Counted from the stretch's first letter, positions 26,590-36,418 are shown. The stretch is 64,000 bases of DNA from Fibrella aquatilis (GCF_017353255.1 NZ_JAFMYU010000001.1:124001-188000), one strand, 5' to 3'. The notes: generated from the sequence alone by a model not told the origin. Numbers and translations are program-made.

Positions 26590-29500
26590 TCCCTGCTCGA
26601 CGGGCAGGCTGATATTAAGAAGCTCATTAAGAAGGCGAAAGCCGATAATATGCCCGCCGTGGCCATCACCGACCACGGCAATATGTTTGGCGTGTTTGAG
26701 TTTGTGGCCGAAGCCGCCAAGCAGGGCATCAAACCCATTGTGGGCTGTGAATTTTATGTGGTCGAAGACCACACGATCAAGCAGTTTACGAAGGAGAAAA
26801 AAGACGTACGGTACCATCAGCTGCTACTGGCCAAAAATGCGCAGGGGTATAAGAACCTGGCCAAATTGTGCTCATTGGGCTACATGGAGGGGCTTTACGG
26901 CAAATACCCCCGCATCACTAAAGCCATGATCGAGCAGTATAAGGAAGGGCTGATTGCCTCCACCTGCTGCATCGGGGCCATGGTGCCCAAGACGATTTTG
27001 AAGAAGGGCGAAGAAGCCGGTGAGATCGAATTCAAGTGGTGGCTCGACCGGTTTGGTGAAGACTATTACGTAGAACTGCAACGCCACGAGATTCCCGATC
27101 AGATCAAGGCCAATCAGGTGCTGGTGAAGTTCGCCCGGAAGTACAACGTGAAGATTATCGCCTCCAACGATTCGCACTATGTGGATCAGGACGATTGGGT
27201 GGCCCACGATATTCTGCTGTGCGTGAACACCGGCGAGAAGCAGAGTACGCCCAGCATGAAGGAGTTCAGCGACGACGAGGCCATGCCCAAAAACACGCGC
27301 TTCGCCTTCTTCTCCGACCAGTTCTATTTCAAGAACACGCAGGAGATGACCACGCTCTTCCACGACCTGCCCGAAGCCATCGACAACACCAACGAGATTG
27401 TGGGCAAGGTGGAGACGCTGAAGCTGAAGCGCGACATCATGCTGCCCAACTTCCCCATCCCGAAGGAGTTTCAGCAGCACGCCGACGACGTGATGAATCA
27501 GTGGGAGTACCTCAAGCACCTGACCTACGAAGGAGCCAAAAAACGCTACGTCGATATTTCGCAGGAGGTGCAGGAACGACTTGACTTTGAGCTGTTTACC
27601 ATCCGTACGATGGGCTTTGCTGGCTACTTCCTCATCGTGGCCGACTTCATTCAGGCGGGGCGAGACATTGGCGTGATGGTTGGTCCGGGCCGGGGTTCGG
27701 CGGCGGGGAGCGCGGTGGCGTACTGCATCGGTATCACCAACATCGACCCCATTAAATACAACCTACTGTTCGAGCGGTTCCTCAACCCCGACCGGAAATC
27801 CATGCCCGATATCGACACTGATTTTGACGATGAAGGTCGGCAGAAGGTGATCGATTACGTGGTTGATAAGTACGGCAAGCAGCAGGTAGCGGCTATTGTG
27901 ACGTATGGTACGATGGCGGCGAAATCGGCCATCAAAGACGTGTCGCGGGTGATGGATTTGCCCCTCAACGACGCCAACGCCCTGGCCAAGCTCGTGCCCG
28001 ACAAGCCGACCTACAACATGACCCTGAAACGGATTTTTGAAGATCCGATTGACGGGCCGGGGGGCCTAAGCAACATCATCTCGCCCGACGAAGTCGAAAA
28101 CGTGCGGAAGATGCGGGCGCTGGAATCGGGCGATCAGAACACGGGTCGGATCATGAAGCTGATCGACACCGAGAAGGTGCAGAACGTACTGCAACAGGCG
28201 CGGCGGCTGGAGGGCACGGTGCGTAACACAGGCGTTCACGCGGCAGGCATCATCATTGCGCCAAGTGATCTCTCGGACATCGTGCCGGTGTCGACCTCGA
28301 AAGATACCAACCTGATTATCACGCAGTATGAGGGTAAGGTGATTGAAGATGCAGGGGTGATTAAGATGGACTTTCTGGGGTTGCGCAACCTCACCATCAT
28401 CAAAGAATGCCTGCGGCTGATCAAACAAAATCACGGGCGCGAGATCGAGATCGACGATATTCCGCTCGACGACCCCGAACCGTACAAGCTGTTTCAGCGG
28501 GGGGAGACAAACGCCATTTTCCAGTTTGAATCCGACGGCATGAAGAAGTACATGAAGGACCTGAAGCCCGACCGGTTTGAGGACCTCATTGCCATGAACG
28601 CCCTCTACCGCCCCGGCCCGATCCAGTACATTCCCAACTTCATCAACCGGAAACACGGGCGCGAAGACGTGACCTACGATTTGCCGGAAATGGAGGAGTA
28701 TCTGTCTGATACCTACGGCATCACGGTGTATCAGGAGCAGTTGATGCTGCTGTCGCAGAAGCTCGGCAACTTTACCAAAGGCGATGCCGACGTGCTGCGG
28801 AAGGCGATGGGTAAGAAAGACCGCGCCACGCTGGATAAGATGAAGGGTAAGTTTATGGACGGGTGCGCCGCCAACAAACTACCCGCCAAAGCCTGCGCCA
28901 AAGTCTGGACCGACTGGGAGGCCTTCGCCGCTTATGCCTTCAACAAATCGCACTCCACCTGCTATGCCTTCGTAGCTTACCAAACGGCCTGGCTCAAAGC
29001 CCATTACAAGGCCGAATACATGGCGGCGGTGTTGACCAGCTGCCTGGGCAACATCGAGAAAATTACCTTCTTCCTGGAAGAATGTAAGAACATCAACATT
29101 CCGGTACTTGGTCCCGACGTGAATGAATCGGAGCGGGTGTTTGGCGTAAACAAGAAAGGCGAGATACGGTTTGGGCTGGGGGCCATCAAAGGTTCTGGCG
29201 ACGCAGCGGTAGAAAACATCATTGCTGAACGGACCGAAAACGGCCCCTTCCAGGACATCTACGACTTTATCACCCGCGTGAACCTGCGGACGGTGAACAA
29301 GAAAACCATTGAATCGCTGGCCTACGCCGGTGGGTTCGACGCCCTGGACCCCGACATCCACCGGGCGCAGTATTTCGAAATCGTGCCGGGCGACAATGCC
29401 ACGTTTATTGAAAAGATCATTCGCTACGCCAACACCCACCATGCTGAGAAGGCTGCCTCGCAACAGTCGCTCTTTGGCGGTGGCGCGGGCAACGACGTGG

Positions 29501-30174
29501 CCATGCCGCGCCCAAAACCCGCCGTGGTCACGCCCTGGAATCAGATCGAGAAGCTCAAGTACGAAAAGGACGTGGTAGGCTTTTACATCACCGGCCACCC
29601 GCTCGACGAGTTTCAGGTGGAGCTGGAAGGGTTCTGTAACTGTACACTCGACAAAGTCTACGAAACCAACGCGCCCGATCTGCGTATTGGCGGCATCGTA
29701 TCGGCGGTGCAGACGCGGATTGCCAAGAACGGCAACCCCTTCATGATCTTTAAATTGGAAGATTACCAGGGGTCGATGGAAATGACCCTCTTCGGTGACG
29801 ACTACGCCCGCATGGCGCAGTATGTGGAAGTAGGCCTGTTTTTGCACGTGACGGGCAAAACCCAAAACCGATGGAACTCGGACCAACTCGAGTTCAAGCC
29901 GGTCAGTATCCGTTACCTGAGCGAGATCCGGGAGAAACTGTGCAAGGAACTCCTCATCACGCTCGACCTTGCCTGCCTGAGTGAATCACTGGTGGCGCAG
30001 GTGAACGAACTGCTGAAAGCACATCCCGGCACCTGTAGCCTGTCTATGAAAGTAGTAGACCCCACCGATGGGATTGCCATAAACCTACAGTCGCGCACGT
30101 TACGCGTATCGCCAGCCAACACATTGCTGAATGCCCTTCGGTCTATGGAAGGAATTCAATGTAAAGTAGCCTAA
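26554..30174 (+). CDS. dnaE: DNA polymerase III subunit alpha
   Basis: DnaE is the catalytic subunit of the replicative polymerase. The 1206-residue product has the N-terminal PHP domain (HLHCHTQYSLLDGQ, then VAITDHGNMFG). The polymerase core has GPGRGSAAGS at about 376, followed by catalytic acidic residues in MPDIDTDFDDEGR. It also has QFESDGMKKYMKDLKP and the RPGPIQYIP finger motif. The helix-hairpin-helix and OB-fold regions follow, with TGHPLDEF and the OB strand FMIFKLEDYQGSMEMTLF. The length is typical. A second, truncated copy of its first codons sits immediately upstream. Hairpin terminators follow the gene. Confidence 0.97.
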   Translation: MQFSHLHCHTQYSLLDGQADIKKLIKKAKADNMPAVAITDHGNMFGVFEFVAEAAKQGIKPIVGCEFYVVEDHTIKQFTKEKKDVRYHQLLLAKNAQGYKNLAKLCSLGYMEGLYGKYPRITKAMIEQYKEGLIASTCCIGAMVPKTILKKGEEAGEIEFKWWLDRFGEDYYVELQRHEIPDQIKANQVLVKFARKYNVKIIASNDSHYVDQDDWVAHDILLCVNTGEKQSTPSMKEFSDDEAMPKNTRFAFFSDQFYFKNTQEMTTLFHDLPEAIDNTNEIVGKVETLKLKRDIMLPNFPIPKEFQQHADDVMNQWEYLKHLTYEGAKKRYVDISQEVQERLDFELFTIRTMGFAGYFLIVADFIQAGRDIGVMVGPGRGSAAGSAVAYCIGITNIDPIKYNLLFERFLNPDRKSMPDIDTDFDDEGRQKVIDYVVDKYGKQQVAAIVTYGTMAAKSAIKDVSRVMDLPLNDANALAKLVPDKPTYNMTLKRIFEDPIDGPGGLSNIISPDEVENVRKMRALESGDQNTGRIMKLIDTEKVQNVLQQARRLEGTVRNTGVHAAGIIIAPSDLSDIVPVSTSKDTNLIITQYEGKVIEDAGVIKMDFLGLRNLTIIKECLRLIKQNHGREIEIDDIPLDDPEPYKLFQRGETNAIFQFESDGMKKYMKDLKPDRFEDLIAMNALYRPGPIQYIPNFINRKHGREDVTYDLPEMEEYLSDTYGITVYQEQLMLLSQKLGNFTKGDADVLRKAMGKKDRATLDKMKGKFMDGCAANKLPAKACAKVWTDWEAFAAYAFNKSHSTCYAFVAYQTAWLKAHYKAEYMAAVLTSCLGNIEKITFFLEECKNINIPVLGPDVNESERVFGVNKKGEIRFGLGAIKGSGDAAVENIIAERTENGPFQDIYDFITRVNLRTVNKKTIESLAYAGGFDALDPDIHRAQYFEIVPGDNATFIEKIIRYANTHHAEKAASQQSLFGGGAGNDVAMPRPKPAVVTPWNQIEKLKYEKDVVGFYITGHPLDEFQVELEGFCNCTLDKVYETNAPDLRIGGIVSAVQTRIAKNGNPFMIFKLEDYQGSMEMTLFGDDYARMAQYVEVGLFLHVTGKTQNRWNSDQLEFKPVSIRYLSEIREKLCKELLITLDLACLSESLVAQVNELLKAHPGTCSLSMKVVDPTDGIAINLQSRTLRVSPANTLLNALRSMEGIQCKVA

Positions 30175-30200
30175 ACTAGTTATTGTTGACTAAGTAAAAG

Positions 30201-30222
30201 AACCTGCCTATGCAGGTTTTTT
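30201..30222 (+). terminator. Rho-independent terminator after dnaE
   Basis: A 7-bp stem (30201-30207 with 30212-30218) with loop CTAT is followed by a T run, 27 bp after the dnaE stop. The rest of the 335-bp gap to 30509 is strikingly AT-rich. It probably holds the promoter and leader of the porin-amtB operon. A near-consensus box, TAAAATTTG, lies at 30453-30461. Confidence 0.75.
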
Positions 30223-30509
30223 TGTGTCATGACTGTAGAAATAGCATTAAAAAACTATTAGATATAAAGAAAACGTCAACCAAATAATATTTGGTATTTT
30301 TGCGATATGACAAAACAATACAAACGTTTGAAAAATCAGCCTATTCTTATTCATTTACCAAAATATTATGTAAATTTTCTATGAATATTCGTTTTTTGAC
30401 TTGATATGTGCCCGTTTACACAGGAGAAAAGTTGCAAAGAATATTTTGATGGGTAAAATTTGTGCAATTCATTACTACAACTAAGGTCGAGACAGACAAA
30501 ACAAAAAGG

Positions 30510-31742
30510 ATGAAAAAACAACTTTTACTTGCATTTTCAGTAAGTGCCGCTTTCGCCGCTCAGGCTGGTGATACCACCGACGTTGCCAAGGCTAAAACTG
30601 TTGCTGCCGTGGCTACTGTTGCCCCCAAGGAAGGCGAAGACACGGGTAAATTTACCTTTTCGGGCTACCTCGACTTTTATTATTTCGGCAACTTCAACAA
30701 CCCACAAGACCGACTCAATACTGGTGTCTTCGGCGCAGCACGGGCGTTCGATCAGCGGGCCGGGCAGTTTCAGCTGGGTATTGTGCAGGCCAAAGCATCA
30801 TACACGTCTGAGAAGGTCGACGCGGTAATGGACCTGGCTTTCGGTAACAACGCCGACCTGGGCAACTATGGTAACACGATATCGTTGAATACAGGTGCCG
30901 CTACCTCCACGGCCCTGGCCATTAAGCAGGCGTATCTGACCCTGAAAGCCACCCCGAAACTGAGCTTTACGGCTGGTCAGTTTGGTACGCACATTGGCTA
31001 TGAGGTCATCGACGCGCCGGTCAACTACAACTACTCGCTATCGAACCTCTTCAACAACGGTCCCTTCTATCACCTCGGTGTGAAGGCGCAATATGCGTTT
31101 AGCGACAAGGCATATCTGATGCTCGGCCTGGTTAACAACATCGACCGTAACTTCGATAATAATCGCGCCAAGGGGTTCATTGCCCAACTGTTTTTTGCCC
31201 CCGTCAGCGGCTGGAACGTCTATTTGAACACCGCTATTTCCAACGAAGCCAACGTGCGCAGTAAGCCCGATAAGAATGTCGGCACCGACACCACAGGTAC
31301 CTACTCTATCTTCGATCTGACCACGACTTACCAGATCACGCCTAAATTTTTCCTGGGCCTGAACGCTGCTTATGGTTCGCAAACCGGTGGCTATCAGCAG
31401 CTTAACGCGTACGCCACGGGTACATATGTCGACAAGGCCACGAGTTGGGGCGGGGTAGCGGTATACACCAACTACGCTGTGTCAGACAAATTCGGTCTGG
31501 GTGCCCGCTACGAAGTCTTCGATAATACGGGTGGTGCCCGCGCGCTTACTGCCGCAGATGGCAGCGGTGTGTCGGTGAGTTCGATCACCATCACTGGCAA
31601 TGTCACTACAGGTGGTGGGCACGTATTGCTGAAACCTGAATTCCGGGTTGACTCCTACAGCAAAAACAAGTTCATCGACGGCGACGGCAAGCTCACCACG
31701 AGTCAGGCCACGCTGGGTATGGCGGCGATCTTTAAATTTTAA
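30510..31742 (+). CDS. Outer-membrane beta-barrel protein linked to ammonium uptake
   Basis: The 410-residue product (from ATG 30510) has a signal peptide ending near AQAGD at residue 20. A polar Ala/Val/Lys linker follows, then a beta-barrel of alternating strands ending in aromatic Phe (AAIFKF), typical of outer-membrane proteins. Members of this porin-like family (DUF1597-type, tentative) are commonly encoded just before ammonium transporters in Bacteroidota, as here with a 27-bp gap to amtB. I infer that it passes ammonium or another nitrogen compound across the outer membrane. A GTG at 30462 would add residues that do not look like a signal peptide. Confidence 0.8.
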   Translation: MKKQLLLAFSVSAAFAAQAGDTTDVAKAKTVAAVATVAPKEGEDTGKFTFSGYLDFYYFGNFNNPQDRLNTGVFGAARAFDQRAGQFQLGIVQAKASYTSEKVDAVMDLAFGNNADLGNYGNTISLNTGAATSTALAIKQAYLTLKATPKLSFTAGQFGTHIGYEVIDAPVNYNYSLSNLFNNGPFYHLGVKAQYAFSDKAYLMLGLVNNIDRNFDNNRAKGFIAQLFFAPVSGWNVYLNTAISNEANVRSKPDKNVGTDTTGTYSIFDLTTTYQITPKFFLGLNAAYGSQTGGYQQLNAYATGTYVDKATSWGGVAVYTNYAVSDKFGLGARYEVFDNTGGARALTAADGSGVSVSSITITGNVTTGGGHVLLKPEFRVDSYSKNKFIDGDGKLTTSQATLGMAAIFKF

Positions 31743-31769
31743 CCTCTACAACAAAACCAATATACTGTC

Positions 31770-33098
31770 ATGCAAAAACCTGCTCTAATTCCTCTGCTCC
31801 TTCTGTTAGCGATCAGCGTCTGGGCTGTACTTAGTCCATCTGTTCCCACGCAAATTGTGACGGAAGGCATCAACACCGGCGACACCGCCTGGATGCTGAT
31901 GGCCACGGCCCTGGTGCTGTTGATGACCCCCGGCCTTGCCTATTTCTACGGCGGGATGGTGAACAACAAAAACGTGATCTCTACCATGCTGCAAAGCTTT
32001 GTGGCCATGGGTGTTATCAGCATTTTGTGGGTGGTGGTTGGCTTCAGCTTGGCCTTCGGTGACTCAATCGGTGGCATTATCGGCGATCCCCGTACGTTCT
32101 TGATGTTCAAGGGCGTACTCGACGGTAAGCCCTGGTCGCTGGCAGCCACTATTCCGCTGGCCGTATTTGCATTCTTCCAGTTGAAGTTCGCTGTAATCAC
32201 CCCCGCGCTTATCACCGGCTCGATGGCCGAGCGGATCAATTTCCGGTCGTACGTACTGTTTATGATCCTCTTCAGTTTGTTCGTCTACGCTCCGTTGGCG
32301 CACTGGACCTGGCACCCAAGTGGCTTCCTCTTCAAGCTGGGCGTGCTTGACTTTGCTGGTGGCACCGTGGTACACATGTCGGCGGGTTGGGCTGCCCTGG
32401 CGGGTGCCTTGTACCTGAAACGTCGTCAGTCGCACGTAGAAGCCGCTATTTTGCCACCTGCCAACATTCCGTACGTGCTGTTGGGCACGGGTTTGCTGTG
32501 GTTCGGTTGGTTTGGTTTCAACGCTGGTTCGGCAGTAGGTGCGTCACCACTGGCGGCCACGGCCTTTGCTACGACAAACACAGCAGCCGCTGCGGCGGGT
32601 CTGGGCTGGGTACTGTTCGACGCCGCCCGTGGTAAGAAAGTATCGGCACTGGGTTTCTGTATTGGTGCGGTGGTGGGCCTGGTGGCTATTACGCCGGCGG
32701 CTGGTTTTGTGACGGTGCCGACAGCCATTTTCGTGGGTACGATTGCCTCGATGGTGTCGAACTACGTGGCTCACCTGCGGTCTAAATCAACGCTTGATGA
32801 TACGCTCGACGTGTTCCCCTGCCACGGTGTTGGTGGTATGGTGGGTATGCTGATGACGGGCATCTTCGCCAGCAAAGGCGTTAACTCGGCCGTAACGGTA
32901 GAGGGCCTTGCCTTCGGCGAAACGGGCTTGTTCACAACACACCTGATTGCTCTGGTAGTGGTATCGGCCTTTGCGTTTGGCATGTCGTTGCTACTCCTGA
33001 AAGTAACCGACATGATCCTGCCCCTGCGCGTAACCGAAGCCGACGAAAAAGAAGGCCTCGACATCAGTCAGCACGACGAGTTCTTGATTGATGCGTAG
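31770..33098 (+). CDS. amt: Ammonium transporter
   Basis: Amt proteins form trimeric inner-membrane channels that take up ammonium. The 442-residue product has an N-terminal signal-like helix and about eleven membrane spans. Family signatures are visible: LVLLMTPGLAYFYGGMVNNKNVISTM near the start (shown in parts as MTPGLAYFYGG and NKNVISTM), the pore His in HMSAGWAALAGAL, and the second His in CHGVGGMVGML. It follows the outer-membrane barrel gene by 27 bp and is probably co-transcribed with it. No PII regulator gene is adjacent in the window. A heptamer-word palindrome begins just after the stop. Confidence 0.95.
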   Translation: MQKPALIPLLLLLAISVWAVLSPSVPTQIVTEGINTGDTAWMLMATALVLLMTPGLAYFYGGMVNNKNVISTMLQSFVAMGVISILWVVVGFSLAFGDSIGGIIGDPRTFLMFKGVLDGKPWSLAATIPLAVFAFFQLKFAVITPALITGSMAERINFRSYVLFMILFSLFVYAPLAHWTWHPSGFLFKLGVLDFAGGTVVHMSAGWAALAGALYLKRRQSHVEAAILPPANIPYVLLGTGLLWFGWFGFNAGSAVGASPLAATAFATTNTAAAAAGLGWVLFDAARGKKVSALGFCIGAVVGLVAITPAAGFVTVPTAIFVGTIASMVSNYVAHLRSKSTLDDTLDVFPCHGVGGMVGMLMTGIFASKGVNSAVTVEGLAFGETGLFTTHLIALVVVSAFAFGMSLLLLKVTDMILPLRVTEADEKEGLDISQHDEFLIDA

Positions 33099-33197
33099 AG
33101 GAAGTTCAAGGTTCAATGTCTAACGTTTAACGTTGCTTCGCGTTCGGCGTAACAGCGCGAAGCAACGTTAAACGTTAGACATTGAACTTTGAACCAA
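33099..33197. repeat. Intergenic palindrome, GTTTAAC/TTGAAC-word dialect
   Basis: Perfect 32-bp arms (33111-33142 with 33156-33187) close on a 13-nt loop, and matching words extend outward (GGTTCAA, TTTGAAC). The words are 7 bp: GGTTCAA, TGTCTAA, CGTTTAA. The dialect is shared with 41755-41876 and 42936-43013. The following 33198-33317 shows nothing I can assign. Confidence 0.9.
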
Positions 33198-33317
33198 AAT
33201 ATAACAGCAGACCCACAGGCTTAGGTGGTGTCGCCAACTCCGGTTGTGTGCACATCGAACTGTGGTTTTGTTGTACTCGTTGAAGGTATCTACCTCTGGT
33301 GGATACCTTCTTTGTGT

Positions 33318-34262
33318 TTAGGCTGCTGCTCGCCGGAGGCGGTCGTTGATGGCGCGGCCAAGGCCCTGGTTGGGTGCGAGTTGTACGTAGAGGTGCGACA
33401 CGGGCATGGTGTCGAGCAGGCGCAGGTAGGCGAAGAGGTTTTTGGCTGCTTCACCCAGATCACCAGCAGGCGACAGGCGCAATTGACTAGACGCGGGAAT
33501 ACCCGGCAGCCAGTTGCTGAAGACGAGCGCGCCAGCCTGATTGCTGGGCGTGGGTAGTTGGTCCGGCAACAGCAGCGTGACGGGTTTGCGGGGGGCGTAG
33601 TGGCTGCTGAGCATACCTGGTGCGGCGGGATTCGAGCTGGAATGGTCACGCACGGGCAACGGTCCCGTCACGGCTTCGATCTGCTCCAGGGCCATGCCAC
33701 CAAGCCGGAACACGGTGGGTTGTTCGGCTTCATCAAAACCAATAATCGTCGATTCCAGCCCAATTTGGCAGGGTCCGCCGTCAAGTATATACGGTACCTG
33801 GTTGCCAAGTTGGTCGGCCACGTGCCCGGCGGTGGTGGGACTGATGTAGCCAAACGGATTGGCGCTGGGTGCCGCCAGCGGAAAATCGAGTTGTTTCAGC
33901 AAACTCAACGTCAGCGGGTGATTGGGTATCCGCACCGCCACGCGCGGCAACCCCGACGTGGTCAAATCGGGCACGTGTGGTTGTTTCGGCAGCAGCAGCG
34001 TAAGGGGACCGGGCCAGAAGGCGCTGGCGAGTTTTTCGGCCAGTGGCGGTAGATTCAGCACCAGCCCGCGCACTTTTTCGGGCGAATCGGTATGTACAAT
34101 AAGGGGGTCAAACGCGGGTCGGTTTTTCACCCGGAAAATGGTCAGCACCGCGTTGGAGTCAAGGGCATTAGCGGCCAGGCCATACACCGTTTCGGTTGGT
34201 ATGCCCACCACGTCTCCCGCCTCCAAAAAGCGCTTGGCCGTAAATATGTCCGTGCCGATCAT
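33318..34262 (-). CDS. tsaC: L-threonylcarbamoyladenylate synthase
   Basis: The TsaC/Sua5 enzyme makes threonylcarbamoyl-AMP from threonine, bicarbonate and ATP, for the t6A37 modification of tRNAs that read ANN codons. The 314-residue product has the YrdC core: RFLEAGDVVGIPTETVYGLAANAL at the start (shown here as GDVVGIPTETVYGLAANAL), KNRPAFDPLIVH, and PLAAPSANPFGYISPTTAGHV. A C-terminal Sua5 domain is present (AAPGMLSSHYAPRKPV), so it is the long Sua5 type. It is monocistronic, with a palindrome just upstream. Confidence 0.94.
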   Translation of the reverse strand: MIGTDIFTAKRFLEAGDVVGIPTETVYGLAANALDSNAVLTIFRVKNRPAFDPLIVHTDSPEKVRGLVLNLPPLAEKLASAFWPGPLTLLLPKQPHVPDLTTSGLPRVAVRIPNHPLTLSLLKQLDFPLAAPSANPFGYISPTTAGHVADQLGNQVPYILDGGPCQIGLESTIIGFDEAEQPTVFRLGGMALEQIEAVTGPLPVRDHSSSNPAAPGMLSSHYAPRKPVTLLLPDQLPTPSNQAGALVFSNWLPGIPASSQLRLSPAGDLGEAAKNLFAYLRLLDTMPVSHLYVQLAPNQGLGRAINDRLRRAAA

Positions 34263-34281
34263 GTGAAAGCGTGGTAGTGCC

Positions 34282-34420
34282 GTGCAGTCAGATCCCCGAC
34301 CTGACTGGCAAGGGTCCCCTGACCCGGCGTTTGAATAAAGGTTGCTAGTTTCACTACACCGGGTCGGGGCTGATGCGGCATTCCGACCCGGCTTCCGTCA
34401 GGTCGGGGACCTGACTGCAC
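34282..34420. repeat. Intergenic palindrome, GACCTGAC/GACCCGG-word dialect
   Basis: The outer arms (34282-34305 with 34397-34420) pair over 24 bp with one mismatch. An inner hairpin (34359-34367 with 34383-34391) uses the related word GACCCGG. It sits between the tsaC start and the cvfB end. Confidence 0.8.
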
Positions 34421-34430
34421 GCCCAATCAC

Positions 34431-35270
34431 TCATTCACTCATTAAATAGATCCCGTCATCCTTCAGGTCAATCCGGCGTTCGCGGTAAAGTGCCCCTACG
34501 GCCTGTTTGAAGGTCTTTTTACTCATGGCTAGCGCCCGATAAATCACCTGCGGGTCCGATTTGTCAGTGAGGGGGAGAAAGCCGTTGCCTGCTTTGAGCT
34601 TGTCGAGAATGGCCTGGGCGTTGGGTTCCACTTTGGCGTAACCCGCCGGTTGCAGACTTAAGTCCACGCGCTTATCGTCGCGGATGCGCTTCACGTAGGC
34701 CCGCACTTTATCGCCGTTACGGAGGGGCTTGAAGAGTTCATTGGCGTAGAAAAGACCCCGAAATCCGTTGTTCACGATGGCGTTGAGGCCCAGGTCGGTA
34801 CGCTCATATATTTGCGCAATTACTTCATCACCTTCCTTCAGATCGTCCGGTGCATCGTCGTCAATCAGCGAGTTGATCTTGGTTGACCCAATCAGCCGCC
34901 CCGACTGCGAATCGTAGCCGCAGTAGACTACATACCAGCGCCCTACCACCATTGGCTCTGCCTGCTCCTGGAGGGGAACGAGCAAGTCTTTTTCCAGTCC
35001 CCAGTCCATAAAAGTCCCAAATGGCGCTGTAGCCACGCATTGCAGGGCACCAAATTCGTCACGAATCACGGTAGGCTGAAGGGTAGTTGCAATGGGTCGG
35101 TCTTCCGAATCGGTATAGACGAACACCTCGATATCGTCGCCTTCGCGGAGGGTGTCGGGTACGTATTTATTAGGCAGCAAAATGTCGTTGTCGTCTTCAT
35201 CGCCCAAAAACATGCCCACGCTGGTCATCCGCAGGGCCGTCAACCGGTTTTTCCGTCCAATCTCAATCAT
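34431..35270 (-). CDS. cvfB: S1-like RNA-binding protein, CvfB family
   Basis: CvfB proteins bind RNA through several S1 (OB-fold) domains and affect gene expression. The 279-residue product starts at ATG 35270 with MIEIGRKNRLTALRMTSVG, the standard opening. Domains in order are an N-terminal OB fold (about 1-60), a second S1-like region (about 68-130, with ATAPFGTFMDWGLEKDLLVP), a full S1 domain (about 140-205, with GEVIAQIYERT-like EGDEVIAQIYERTDLGLNA), and a winged helix at the end (ALAMSKKTFKQAVGALYRER). A longer frame to 35381 only reads an upstream TGTACAA-word repeat and is rejected. Confidence 0.9.
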   Translation of the reverse strand: MIEIGRKNRLTALRMTSVGMFLGDEDDNDILLPNKYVPDTLREGDDIEVFVYTDSEDRPIATTLQPTVIRDEFGALQCVATAPFGTFMDWGLEKDLLVPLQEQAEPMVVGRWYVVYCGYDSQSGRLIGSTKINSLIDDDAPDDLKEGDEVIAQIYERTDLGLNAIVNNGFRGLFYANELFKPLRNGDKVRAYVKRIRDDKRVDLSLQPAGYAKVEPNAQAILDKLKAGNGFLPLTDKSDPQVIYRALAMSKKTFKQAVGALYRERRIDLKDDGIYLMSE

Positions 35271-35292
35271 AAGGGCAAAGGTAGGGGGAAGG

Positions 35293-35397
35293 GATAATGT
35301 ACAATGAATAATGTACAATGAACAATGCGGTCCGACGGGTCGGCTTCTCACTCGAAATACGCTTGCGAAGCCATTGTACATTGTTCATTGTACATTG
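35293..35397. repeat. Intergenic palindrome, TGTACAA-word dialect
   Basis: Paired arms (35310-35327 with 35379-35396) are 18 bp. Words are TGTACAA, TGAATAA and TGAACAA, with a 7-bp period in both arms. A GC-rich centre carries GGTCCGACGGGTCGG. The right arm supplies the last codons and stop of the oxidoreductase gene that ends at 35385. Confidence 0.85.
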
Positions 35398-36377
35398 CTT
35401 TCCCTCCCCATCGCCAGTCCCGACAAAAAGGCCCCCTCCACGTTGCCGTTGCCGAAGCCGTCGCCGCCGAAGAGAAGGGGGGCGTGGGCTTGTGCGGCCA
35501 GGAACGGGTCAGGGTGGCGTTTGATGGCATTGCTGTAGCGCCAGCGGTGAATTTGGCGGTCTACGATAGCGTCTTGGGGAACGTACCGTGTAACGTCGGC
35601 GATGAGCAGGGGGATTAGGGCCTGCTGGTCGGGGTCGTCGAGGTGCTGTTGACTGAACGCGTGGCTGGCGTGGAGGGTAATGGTGGTTTGGTTGGGCGAA
35701 ATGCCTTTTTGTTCGTTGTCGGCCAGCCAGGCAACGGGGCTGTGCTGATCATCGCCGTCGGTCTGTTTCAGGCCACCCGGTTTTGGTAGCTGGCTTGGCC
35801 GGTCTAGTTGTAGCATGACGGCCATGCAGGGGGCATACTCAATAGCCATTAGGGCAGCTTTGTCGGCCTCGGTAAGCACCAAACCTGACGCGGCGCACAA
35901 GGCCAGCGCCTGCGGGGCGGGGATGGTGATGATCAGCACGTCGGCGCTGAATGTCAGGGTATTATCGGCTTCGCTGGCCGTAATTGTCCAGCCCGTTTCG
36001 TTGGTAGTAATGCGCGTTACGGTGCAACCCGTGCGCACGTCGAGACCTCGGGCAAGGTATTTGGCCATGCCGTTCATACCCTCCGACCCAACCCAGCGCG
36101 GGTGCTTAAAGTCCGCCGGGTCTGACTGCTCCAGGTGCCATTCGTGAACAATACCTGCCTGCGCCATTTTCTGCGTAAGGCTTTGGAAGTCCGGCGATTG
36201 TGCCGAAAAATACTGCGCGCCGTGGTCAGCACGGCCGTTGCCGAGTCGGCGGGTTGCCAGACGACCACCCACACCCCGACCTTTGTCGAGCACGGTGACA
36301 GTATGGCCCTGGCGGGTGAGTTCGCGGGCGGCGGTCAGGCCAGAGAGACCCGCGCCGATGAGTAGGATAGTGGGCAT
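35385..36377 (-). CDS. FAD-dependent oxidoreductase, renalase-like
   Basis: The 330-residue flavoprotein has the dinucleotide-binding motif GAGLSGLTAARELTRQGHTVTVLD at the N-terminus (GxGxxG visible in GAGLSGL). It continues with KGRGVGGRLATRR and DHGAQYFSA, the renalase-type signature. A second FAD motif is near the C-terminus (LLFGGDGFGNGNVEGAFLSG). Bacterial renalases oxidise aberrant NAD(P)H isomers, and this is a likely but unproven activity. The last residues NVQ and the stop are contributed by a TGTACAA-word repeat, as in tamB. It diverges from the following metalloprotease gene. Confidence 0.83.
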   Translation of the reverse strand: MPTILLIGAGLSGLTAARELTRQGHTVTVLDKGRGVGGRLATRRLGNGRADHGAQYFSAQSPDFQSLTQKMAQAGIVHEWHLEQSDPADFKHPRWVGSEGMNGMAKYLARGLDVRTGCTVTRITTNETGWTITASEADNTLTFSADVLIITIPAPQALALCAASGLVLTEADKAALMAIEYAPCMAVMLQLDRPSQLPKPGGLKQTDGDDQHSPVAWLADNEQKGISPNQTTITLHASHAFSQQHLDDPDQQALIPLLIADVTRYVPQDAIVDRQIHRWRYSNAIKRHPDPFLAAQAHAPLLFGGDGFGNGNVEGAFLSGLAMGRESNVQ

Positions 36378-36418
36378 AGGGTTGAAACCGTAAAGCCCTG
36401 TCCATTGTTGAACCCGTC

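Noticed and set aside
35271-35381. Longer cvfB start
   Set aside because: The added 37 residues are a translation of the TGTACAA-word repeat; the family opening MIEIGRKNRL begins at 35270.
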